Shown: piece by piece, positions 1-5,995 of the stretch
How positions within the stretch are numbered: the stretch's first letter is position 1
Layout of the letters: each line of letters begins with the position of its first letter
Source of the DNA: an uncultured Clostridia bacterium
GTDB taxonomy: Bacteria; Bacillota; Clostridia; Oscillospirales; Ruminococcaceae
Length of the DNA stretch: 6,277 nucleotides
Reading direction: 5' to 3'
Assembly (NCBI GenBank): GCA_947628385.1
Contig: CANQZS010000109.1
Location: forward strand, 1-6,277
Program-made: the position numbers and the translations under genes
The notes under the pieces: generated by a model
What the model saw: only the letters and a program-made list of their open reading frames with translations
Database searches by the model: none
What the model was told of the DNA's origin: nothing

Positions 1-935
1 ACGGAGCAAGAGCCGCTTATATAGCGGGCTGCTGCGGAACTGCCTGCACTATCTCCGACAGGGACGACGGAGTTCCCGCTCTGGGAACTATGGCTCATTC
101 ATGGATACAGATGTTTGACAGCGAGCTTGAAGCGTTCCGCGCTTATGCAAAATGCTATCCCAAAGGAACGACTCTTCTTGTGGATACCTATAACGTTCTT
201 AGATCGGGACTTCCCAATGCCATAACGGTTTTTAAGGAAATGCGCGACCGCGGAGAAAAGCCTGCCGGTATCCGCATAGACAGCGGAGATATAACCTATC
301 TTTCCAAACGCGCCCGTCAGATGCTGGACGACGAGGGCTTCAAGGACGTTAAGATAGTTGCCTCAAATTCCCTTGACGAATACATCATAAGGGATATTCT
401 CGTTCAGGGTGCAATGGTAGACAGCTTCGGCGTTGGCGAAAGAATGATAACCTCCAGATCGGAGCCTGTATTCGGCGGCGTTTACAAGCTTGCAGCCGTT
501 GAAAAGGACGGCAGGATAATCCCGAAGATCAAGCTTTCGGAAAATACGGTCAAGATAACCAATCCGGATTTCAAAGAGGTATGGAGGCTTTTTGACACAT
601 ACACCGGCAAAGCCATTGCCGACGTTCTGACGTGCAGGGGAGAGCTTATAGACGACACAAGACCGTATGAGATATTCGATCCGGATCACACCTATAAGCG
701 CAAAACTCTGGAGCATTTCAGCGCAGTCCGCTTAATGGAGCAGATATTTGACGACGGAGTCTGCGTTTACGATCGTCCGTCCACAGATGATATAAGAGAA
801 TATTGTTCCGCTCAGCTTGACACTATATGGGACGAGGTAAAGCGGTTTGAGAATCCTCATAAATATTATGTGGATCTTTCCCAGCAGCTGTGGGATAAAA
901 AGAACGAGCTGCTTATGAAAGAATACAAAGCGTAA
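1..935 (+). CDS. pncB: Nicotinate phosphoribosyltransferase, 5'-truncated by window edge
   Basis: C-terminal 310 codons of nicotinate phosphoribosyltransferase, the cytosolic enzyme that joins nicotinate to PRPP to make nicotinate mononucleotide in the Preiss-Handler NAD salvage pathway. The frame is open from base 3, where the residues GARAAYIAGCCGT already belong to the family core, so the ATG at 90 is an internal Met and not the start. Recognisable motifs are GTMAHSW (His codon 96-98, corresponding to the histidine that is phosphorylated in characterised homologues), DTYN near 183, RIDSGD (273-290) in the phosphoribosyl-binding core, SNSLDE near 372, and FGVGERMITS followed by FGGVYKL. Full-length clostridial homologues are roughly 480 residues, so about a third is missing to the left. 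It ends in TAA followed at once by a hairpin terminator and converges on the telA gene. No frameshift or lost key residue is seen. The family assignment is confident from motif recognition. Confidence 0.95.
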   Translation, partial: GARAAYIAGCCGTACTISDRDDGVPALGTMAHSWIQMFDSELEAFRAYAKCYPKGTTLLVDTYNVLRSGLPNAITVFKEMRDRGEKPAGIRIDSGDITYLSKRARQMLDDEGFKDVKIVASNSLDEYIIRDILVQGAMVDSFGVGERMITSRSEPVFGGVYKLAAVEKDGRIIPKIKLSENTVKITNPDFKEVWRLFDTYTGKAIADVLTCRGELIDDTRPYEIFDPDHTYKRKTLEHFSAVRLMEQIFDDGVCVYDRPSTDDIREYCSAQLDTIWDEVKRFENPHKYYVDLSQQLWDKKNELLMKEYKA

Positions 936-939
936 ACGA

Positions 940-977
940 CCCTCAGCAGGAAATTTCCTGCTGAGGGCTTTTGTTTT
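940..977 (+). terminator. Intrinsic terminator of pncB
   Basis: A perfect 28-nt palindrome (940-967, left arm CCCTCAGCAGGAAA and its exact complement) gives a stem of about 12 bp with an AATT loop, followed by the T-rich tract TTTTGTTTT (969-977). It begins four bases after the pncB stop codon. On the - strand the downstream tail (GTCGTTTACGCTTT) is only weakly T-rich, so termination of the convergent telA transcript here is possible but less sure. It lies in the 60-bp gap between the two convergent genes. Confidence 0.93.
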
Positions 978-995
978 ATGCTTGAATTTGCTGCG

Positions 996-2165
996 TTAAT
1001 TATTTGACGATTCGGTCATCTTTGCGCGGTAGTCCTCTTTAAGCTTTAGCAGACGGGCAGAATCCTCCTGACGCTGTTGCTTGGCGGCGTCCTGAATTTT
1101 TCTTGTTTCGTCGATACCCTCAACGATTATGCGCCATGTTTCCTCAAGCGTGTCTACCTTGATAGAGCTTCCGGAAGCGAGCTGAGTTGTAAATTTCGTC
1201 TGAGCAACGGTATTCTCGGCATTTTTCAGAAGCAGCTCGTTGGTCTTTTCGTCAAGAGCGGACATAGCCTCCGCCTGAACGCGCTGGCGTTTCAGCATTA
1301 CCGCCTGAGCAAGGGACTGCTTGAATACGGGCATGGTGATAATAAATGCGGAATTTATCTTTCTGATAAGGTTAAGGTTTGAGAACTGCATGGATTTCAG
1401 CATGGGAACAGTCTGCATTGCGACGTTTTCGGCAATTTTAAGATCCATGACTCTCTGCTCAAATACCTGACGAGTCTGTTCAAGAGTCTGGAGATCCATT
1501 GCCACAGCTCCGGAATCCGGCTCCTCCTCCAGCTTTTTGCGGTAATCGGCAATATATTGATCGAGCTCGGTGCAAGCCTGTTCGCCTGCCATTATATAAA
1601 GCAGAAGATCTTTATAATACTGGATATTTGCATTGAACATAGTTTCCAGCTTGACGTTTGAGGCTTCGATCTCGGTCTCATACTGTTTGAGCTGAACATA
1701 TACGCGATCCACCTCGTCGCCCATTGTGTGATACTTTGCAAGGAGCTTATCAAGCTGCTTTTTGACGTTGGAAAAAAGACCTTTTTTTCCGTCATCGGCA
1801 AGCTCCTTGGCGTCAAACTGAGCCATTATGGCGGAAAGATGCTGCAAAAGCTCTCCGGAATCGTTGATCTTCTTGACGTCCATTGAATTAAGCACCTGAT
1901 CTGACGCTTTGGAGATCTCCATAGCAACTTCGTTTCCGAATTTTACTACAGAGTTTACATCGTTGATATTGATAGTGCTTACGAGCTTATCTACCTCCTC
2001 GTTTTTGATAAGCTCCTGTTTCAGCTCCTCGGTCTTTTCTACGATAGAGAACTGCTGCGGCTCGGCTTCGGCAACAACTGTCTGAACAGTGCCGGCTGCT
2101 GCTTCTGAAACAGCAGCTTCCGTCTGAGCCTGACTTTCTGATGATGGGGTGAACTGCAATGCCAT
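996..2165 (-). CDS. telA: TelA/YceH-family protein (toxic anion resistance, TelA-like)
   Basis: 389-residue protein of the TelA family (B. subtilis YceH-like), a normal length for the family. Residues 1-40 are a low-complexity Ala/Glu/Gln-rich leader. The rest is almost wholly helical, with probable coiled coils. Family-type stretches are FGNEVAMEISKASDQVL (about 76-92), the AENVAMQTVPMLKSMQ region and its extension NLNLIRKINSAFIITMPVFK (about 245-282), and KVDTLEETWRIIVEGIDE near 336-353. There is no signal peptide and no clear membrane helix. The family was named from plasmid tellurite resistance, but its biochemical role is not settled. Comparative genomics places it with YceG and TerD-type proteins in stress-response modules. 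It is the second gene of an operon: its ATG directly follows the TAA of yceG (TAAATG). An AGGAAAGGAAG ribosome-binding site sits inside the yceG end. No TerD-type gene is present in the window. Family call secure, function uncertain. Confidence 0.92.
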   Translation of the reverse strand: MALQFTPSSESQAQTEAAVSEAAAGTVQTVVAEAEPQQFSIVEKTEELKQELIKNEEVDKLVSTININDVNSVVKFGNEVAMEISKASDQVLNSMDVKKINDSGELLQHLSAIMAQFDAKELADDGKKGLFSNVKKQLDKLLAKYHTMGDEVDRVYVQLKQYETEIEASNVKLETMFNANIQYYKDLLLYIMAGEQACTELDQYIADYRKKLEEEPDSGAVAMDLQTLEQTRQVFEQRVMDLKIAENVAMQTVPMLKSMQFSNLNLIRKINSAFIITMPVFKQSLAQAVMLKRQRVQAEAMSALDEKTNELLLKNAENTVAQTKFTTQLASGSSIKVDTLEETWRIIVEGIDETRKIQDAAKQQRQEDSARLLKLKEDYRAKMTESSNN

Positions 2166-3788
2166 TTACTTTCTTCCTTTCCTGAATAATTTTCCGAACA
2201 GACCTCCGCCGTCGGGTTCCGGAACCGAATCCGGTATTTTGAATCTGGGAATGTGGACGTTGTATTGAAACTCGTTCATCACATGAGTTTCAAATGCAGC
2301 GTCACTTACAAAGGTCTCAATATTTTTATAGCCCGTAGGCGTATAAACAATAATATCAAATCCCAGCAGGGAATACAGTACAAGCTGTATACATTCCACC
2401 TTGCTGAAAGTATCCTCTATGGCGTCTATAACTATAAGCTTGGGAATATCCTTTGTGAAGTCATATTTTTGCAGAAGCTTAAGTATCTCGCGGTCGATAT
2501 TTGTTCCCACATATATTACCATAGGAACAAGCTCATTGGCGGGAAGCTTCAGGAAACCGCTGTCCACGGCTTCCTGCATTTTGCTGAAAATCAGTGTTTG
2601 CAGGCTGTCTGAGAGGAACCCGTATTTATTTACAGGAGAATTCTTTAGCTGATCCGTGAATATTTTGTTCCCGCTGTAGTATGGACTGTAGACGCCGAGC
2701 TGAGATTCACCATATTTTTTATACCCGGGGGATTTATATATCAGTCTTGTATATGGGGAGAGCTTTTTTTTCACGCTGTTCCAGTAATCGCCCATATCGC
2801 CGTCCTTAACGCCGCTTATTTTAGCAAATATCGTAGGAACGACAGCCTTGTCGTCCTTAACGTCGAAGCCGGTACGGTACTTAGCCTGCTGGTGCCAAAG
2901 AATATCTATCTCGTCGTATGTAGTTTTGAGTGTGACCGACTGCATATCCTCGAACTGAAAATCACGGAACATTGTATTCCCGCTGTAAAGGATAGTGTCA
3001 AGCTCCTTGTACGCGTTATAAGCGACAGTGGAAATTTTTGTTCTTACGGGCTTATCGGGGTATGGGGCAACGGGTGTGGAAGCAGAAAGCTCAAATATCT
3101 GCATTCTGCCCTCGAGATTATTTCTTGAAAGAGTCGGCAAGGGAGCCTTGCTGCTGCAAACGTATACGACGTCCAGACCGAGACGTGACATAAAATGCAG
3201 GAACATAACGCCGTCGGGAGCTATCCCGCCGTAATAAAGCAGCACCGGTATTTCGGAATGATCGTTTTTGTATATATCCGAGCAAAGGCAGCGGTTCATT
3301 CTGATAATAAGTGTGCGGGCAGTCTCGAGCATAGCTTCGCCGTTCATATTTTTAAGGAACAGGGGCAAAGCTTCCTTAGCGAGCTTAGTTCTCAGCTCAT
3401 CGAAAGGGATACTGATCCGTTCGGTAATATCCGAAAGCAGCTTTTCTCTGTCTGCGGAGGCGTCGATCCCGTCGAATATGGAAAGCTCCTCCTGAGACGG
3501 AGCTTTCATTTCATTTTCGATATAGAACAGCAGCTTAGGGGATCTTATCAGGTCATCTCTGAGCTTGAAAAGCATATTGCGGAATTCGTTCTGCGCGTCG
3601 ATCTCCATAGGAGTGCCTACAAATGCAGCAAAATAGACCGGTATGAGCTGATCCGCGGTAAAGTGACCGCCTCTGGAAGCAAGCCGTTCGGCATGGGATT
3701 CAAAAATATCCTTATTTAATGTTTCCGATGAAGTTGTAACAGTCTGTACGAGCTTTTTATTTTCGGTAGAAAAACCTTCAAAAACCAT
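2166..3788 (-). CDS. yceG: YceG-like protein, putative component of the Ter-associated 'biosynthetic module'
   Basis: 540-residue soluble protein, matching the length of B. subtilis YceG (not the E. coli MltG protein once called YceG). Recognition rests on length, its place directly upstream of telA, and family-like segments. Two similar alpha/beta units stand out: residues 180-213 (PVLLYYGG, then SRLGLDVVYVCS) and 420-491 (LVPMVIYVG, then LVLYSLLGFDIIVYTPTGYK). This suggests a duplicated Rossmann-like strand-helix-strand element. The C-terminus is a short glycine-rich linker and basic amphipathic tail (GGGLFGKLFRKGRK), possibly a protein or membrane contact. There is no signal peptide. Published comparative genomics predicts that this family helps make a small, possibly nucleoside-like, metabolite in Ter systems; no reaction is proven. 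The ATG is fixed by an in-frame TAA 24 nt upstream with no other start codon between. It is the first gene of the yceG-telA operon, driven by the consensus promoter at 3848-3876. Confidence 0.82.
   Translation of the reverse strand: MVFEGFSTENKKLVQTVTTSSETLNKDIFESHAERLASRGGHFTADQLIPVYFAAFVGTPMEIDAQNEFRNMLFKLRDDLIRSPKLLFYIENEMKAPSQEELSIFDGIDASADREKLLSDITERISIPFDELRTKLAKEALPLFLKNMNGEAMLETARTLIIRMNRCLCSDIYKNDHSEIPVLLYYGGIAPDGVMFLHFMSRLGLDVVYVCSSKAPLPTLSRNNLEGRMQIFELSASTPVAPYPDKPVRTKISTVAYNAYKELDTILYSGNTMFRDFQFEDMQSVTLKTTYDEIDILWHQQAKYRTGFDVKDDKAVVPTIFAKISGVKDGDMGDYWNSVKKKLSPYTRLIYKSPGYKKYGESQLGVYSPYYSGNKIFTDQLKNSPVNKYGFLSDSLQTLIFSKMQEAVDSGFLKLPANELVPMVIYVGTNIDREILKLLQKYDFTKDIPKLIVIDAIEDTFSKVECIQLVLYSLLGFDIIVYTPTGYKNIETFVSDAAFETHVMNEFQYNVHIPRFKIPDSVPEPDGGGLFGKLFRKGRK
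2173..2183 (-). promoter_or_regulatory. Ribosome-binding site of telA, inside yceG
   Basis: Read on the - strand, AGGAAAGGAAG lies 7 nt before the telA ATG and within the last codons of yceG. With the abutting TAAATG junction this indicates translational coupling and fixes the telA start. Confidence 0.8.
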
Positions 3789-3790
3789 AA

Positions 3791-3805
3791 AAAGGTAAGC
3801 CTTTC
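3791..3805 (-). promoter_or_regulatory. yceG ribosome-binding site within a small hairpin
   Basis: On the - strand GAAAGG (3800-3805) is the best ribosome-binding site for yceG, 11 nt from the ATG, which is longer than usual. It can pair with the following CCTTTT (3791-3795 and the next T) across a CTTA loop, giving a stem of five pairs plus one G-U. The site is therefore partly self-sequestered, though the stem is weak. Confidence 0.45.
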
Positions 3806-3847
3806 GGGAGAATTAACAGCATATTCGCAGGAAAGCTGTCACTATTA

Positions 3848-3876
3848 ATTATACTATACATTGTATATTATGTCAA
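3848..3876 (-). promoter_or_regulatory. Consensus SigA-type promoter of the yceG-telA operon
   Basis: Read on the - strand: perfect TTGACA (3871-3876), 17-bp spacer, perfect TATAAT (3848-3853). An A-tract upstream (complement of the T run near 3890-3896) resembles an UP element. Transcription would start near 3840, leaving a leader of about 50 nt. A promoter this close to consensus would be very strong unless repressed, and a dyad lies in its spacer. Confidence 0.88.
3855..3867. promoter_or_regulatory. Operator-like dyad inside the yceG promoter spacer
   Basis: TATACA-T-TGTATA, a perfect 6-1-6 inverted repeat, extendable with one mismatched pair to 3851-3871. It sits wholly between the -10 and -35 boxes, a classic place for a repressor or MerR-like activator. 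TGTATA/TATACA half-sites occur in operators of small dimeric repressors (for example some GntR or PadR types), but no regulator gene is present in the window, so the binder is unknown. AT-rich spacers can also form such repeats by chance. Confidence 0.45.
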
Positions 3877-3886
3877 TAGAGTATTG
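3874..3886. repeat. Small dyad overlapping the yceG -35 box
   Basis: CAATA-GAG-TATTG, a 5-3-5 inverted repeat covering part of the -35 hexamer of the - strand promoter. It is short and AT-rich, so it is a weak operator candidate. Confidence 0.25.
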
Positions 3887-3897
3887 TGATTTTTTTG

Positions 3898-3917
3898 AAT
3901 ATTCGTTAATATTGGTC
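3898..3917. repeat. Tandem 10-bp direct repeat in the divergent promoter region
   Basis: AATATTCGTT followed directly by AATATTGGTC, eight of ten bases identical, so the two units fall on the same face of the helix. It lies between the two divergent promoters. It may be a regulator site, or may be chance in AT-rich DNA. Confidence 0.3.
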
Positions 3918-3935
3918 AGCATCACTAAAGAAATT

Positions 3936-3974
3936 TTGCGCGAAGCGCAAGGAAATGCCATTATTTTCATGGCA
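3936..3974. repeat. Two adjacent stem-loops between the divergent promoters
   Basis: First dyad: TTGCGC-GAA-GCGCAA (3936-3950), a perfect 6-bp GC-rich stem standing out in AT-rich surroundings. Second dyad: TGCCAT-N7-ATGGCA (3956-3961 with 3969-3974), ending just before the -35 box of the TIR gene. Both lie upstream of both predicted transcription starts, so they would act as DNA sites rather than RNA structure. Neither is followed by a T tract, so they are not terminators of the local transcripts. Confidence 0.4.
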
Positions 3975-3977
3975 GTA

Positions 3978-4006
3978 TTGACTTTTGTGTCAAAAAATGT
4001 TATAAT
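3978..4006 (+). promoter_or_regulatory. SigA-type promoter of the TIR gene, extended -10
   Basis: TTGACT (3978-3983), 17-bp spacer, TATAAT (4001-4006) preceded by TG one base upstream (TGTTATAAT, extended -10). The start would fall near 4013, leaving a leader of about 25 nt. A dyad TTGAC-N6-GTCAA (3978-3993) overlaps the -35 box and could be an operator. Confidence 0.88.
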
Positions 4007-4024
4007 GTTTATGATTTTATAAAA

Positions 4025-4029
4025 AGGAG
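4025..4029 (+). promoter_or_regulatory. Ribosome-binding site of the TIR gene
   Basis: AGGAG within AAAAAGGAG, 7 nt before the ATG at 4037. It is the strongest site here and fixes the start. Confidence 0.85.
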
Positions 4030-4036
4030 TTATATT

Positions 4037-5959
4037 ATGGCTGATTTTCTTTGTAAATGCTGCGGGGCGGCTCTTAACGTCCAGCTCGGCAAAAGCACCG
4101 TTAAATGCGAATACTGCGGAGTGACGCAGACTTTGCCGAGAGATAATGACGATATAGCCGCTAACCAGTTCAACCATGCGACCGATCTCCGCATAAAAGG
4201 CGAATTCGATAAAGCCGAAGCTATTTACGAAAACCTTGTGGCAAGCTATCCTAATGAATCGGAAGCATACTGGGGTATCGTTCTTTGCAGATATGGCATC
4301 ATATATGAAAATGCTCCGGATAAAAATAAAAAGCTCCCTACCTGTAACAGGACTATGGAAAGCTCTATACTGCAGGACGACGATTACCGTTCCGCTCTGG
4401 AATATGCCGATGACGAGCAGCGCATGATCTATGAAAGCGAAGCTGCCGAGATCGACAGGATCCAGTCGGCTATACTTAAGATCGCAAGAAATGAAGCTCC
4501 TTACGATATTTTCATCAGCTATAAAAGGACAGATGAAAACGGAGAACGTACAGTTGACAGCCTGATCGCAGACGAGATCTACCGCCGGTTCACCAAGGAA
4601 GGCTATAAGGTGTTTTATGCGGAGGTCACGCTTGAAAATAAGCTCGGTGAGGATTATGAGCCGTATATCTATTCCGCTCTTGAAAGCTCTAAGGTCATGC
4701 TGGCGGTGGGCACAAAGCCGGAATATTATAATGCGGCATGGGTAAAGAACGAGTGGAGCAGATTCCTGAAAATGACGAAAAAGGATCCGTCCAAAAAGCT
4801 GATCCCGTGCTATAAGGACATGAACGCGTACGATCTGCCTGAGGAAATAATGAAGCTGCAGGGCAAGGATATATCTAAGATCGGCTATGATCTGGAGCTG
4901 TTGAGGTTCGTTGAAGAGTGGTTCGCATATAATAAGCGTTCGGCACCGTCAAGGACTGTACAGCAGGCTGCAAAGCCGTCTGAAAACAAGGAACAGCTCC
5001 TGAAAAGAGTGGATATATTCCTCAGAGATGGCGAATGGATGAAAGCGGATCATTATTGCGAAAAGATCCTTGATATGGATCCGGAATGTTATCAGGCATA
5101 TCTGGGAAAGCTTATGTCAGATGTGAATTGCCATAATATTCCAGAGCTTAAAGGATCAGAGATCTGCTATTTAGATAACGTCAGCTTCAAAAATGCTTTG
5201 CGGTACGGAAAGGGATCCGACGTGAACGAGCTTAAAGAAGCGGCTTGCGATTCCGCTTATCGTCAGGGAAAATATATGCTGGAAAACGCCTCTTCGCAGG
5301 AAAATATCGACCGTGCGATGGAGATAATGCTCCTGCTTACGGAATATGACTATAAGGATTCCCGACAGATCTATAACGACAGTGAGATCTATAGAAAAGA
5401 ATTTGAATATAGTCATGCTCTGGCGATCATGAATAGAGCGGAAACCTCCGAAGAATATATCAGCGCGGGAAACAGGTTCAAGAGCATCAGCGGATATAAG
5501 GATTCAGATTCCAAGGCAAAGGAATGTTTCAGGAGATCGACCGGCGCTAAGGCGAAAAGATTAGGGCACAAATTAAAGCTTATACTGTTTTTCATTCTGG
5601 ATTTTGTTATACCGGTCACGCTGTTTGCGATAATCAATGCAGTTCTCAGGCTTGATTATGTGGATTCGATAAGTCCGTTTGCGGCGGTATGTTCGTCGGT
5701 GCTGCTCGGTGCGGCAACGCTTATATGCAATTTCCAATCCGGATATTTGTATTCATATCTGGATCTTGATGTATCGGGCTGCTTGGTCAAGGGCTTTTAC
5801 GCGTGCGGAAATGTTTTAAATGCAATGATGCTTTTCCTTGTCGCTCCGCTTATTGCTATGGGAAATTTTATTACGATGGGAACGGCTGCGATCGTTGGCG
5901 TTGCAGCAATGATCGTCGGTATCATTGCTGCAAGGATCGGTTATAATCTCGGAGGATAA
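4037..5959 (+). CDS. Zinc-ribbon / TPR / TIR / multi-helix membrane protein
   Basis: 640 residues. Order of parts: zinc ribbon with C6/C9 and C24/C27 as metal ligands (C8 is also near); a TPR-like helical segment at about 40-90 (GEFDKAEAIYENLVASYPNE); a TIR domain at about 154-295 beginning YDIFISYKRTDE. Its WVKNEW motif carries E239 (codon 4751-4753), aligned by motif with the catalytic glutamate of NAD+-cleaving TIR domains. Another TPR-like unit follows at about 316-358, then two 'YKDS' repeats (439-442, 487-490). About four hydrophobic helices lie near 514-537, 546-565, 586-608 and 611-632, the first preceded by the basic AKAKRLGHKLK stretch. There is no signal peptide, so the TIR part is probably cytosolic and tethered to the membrane. 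Known TIR domains hydrolyse or cyclise NAD+ or act as adaptors; which applies here is inferred only. It is divergent from yceG-telA, and PAP2 follows 36 nt downstream. Codon use looks like the neighbours', so no sign of recent transfer. Confidence 0.88.
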   Translation: MADFLCKCCGAALNVQLGKSTVKCEYCGVTQTLPRDNDDIAANQFNHATDLRIKGEFDKAEAIYENLVASYPNESEAYWGIVLCRYGIIYENAPDKNKKLPTCNRTMESSILQDDDYRSALEYADDEQRMIYESEAAEIDRIQSAILKIARNEAPYDIFISYKRTDENGERTVDSLIADEIYRRFTKEGYKVFYAEVTLENKLGEDYEPYIYSALESSKVMLAVGTKPEYYNAAWVKNEWSRFLKMTKKDPSKKLIPCYKDMNAYDLPEEIMKLQGKDISKIGYDLELLRFVEEWFAYNKRSAPSRTVQQAAKPSENKEQLLKRVDIFLRDGEWMKADHYCEKILDMDPECYQAYLGKLMSDVNCHNIPELKGSEICYLDNVSFKNALRYGKGSDVNELKEAACDSAYRQGKYMLENASSQENIDRAMEIMLLLTEYDYKDSRQIYNDSEIYRKEFEYSHALAIMNRAETSEEYISAGNRFKSISGYKDSDSKAKECFRRSTGAKAKRLGHKLKLILFFILDFVIPVTLFAIINAVLRLDYVDSISPFAAVCSSVLLGAATLICNFQSGYLYSYLDLDVSGCLVKGFYACGNVLNAMMLFLVAPLIAMGNFITMGTAAIVGVAAMIVGIIAARIGYNLGG

Positions 5960-5995
5960 AAAAGCTTCGCATTAATTCGAGAAAGAGGAAATAAT

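Noticed and set aside
363..716. 117-codon - strand open frame inside pncB
   Set aside because: Antisense shadow of a conserved coding region.
90..935. ATG at 90 as the start of the phosphoribosyltransferase
   Set aside because: The frame is open to the left edge and encodes conserved family residues upstream of this Met, so it is an internal codon of a truncated gene.
3195..3719. 174-codon + strand open frame opposite yceG
   Set aside because: Fully antisense to a well-supported gene, with no ribosome-binding site or recognisable domain; a shadow frame.
996..3788. Dedicated tellurite resistance operon
   Set aside because: The TelA name is historical. No other ter genes are present and chromosomal YceG-TelA pairs are widespread, so tellurite resistance as the main role is not supported.
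3936..3950. The TTGCGC/GCGCAA hairpin as a terminator
   Set aside because: No T tract follows on either strand and it lies upstream of both promoters.
3854..4177. 107-codon - strand open frame crossing the intergenic region
   Set aside because: It would read through both predicted promoters and the start of the TIR gene, and its product has no recognisable features.
4037..5959. Thoeris-type defence system
   Set aside because: Thoeris needs a ThsA partner (SIR2/SLOG or similar effector) beside the TIR gene; none is in the window and the TIR protein's architecture differs.
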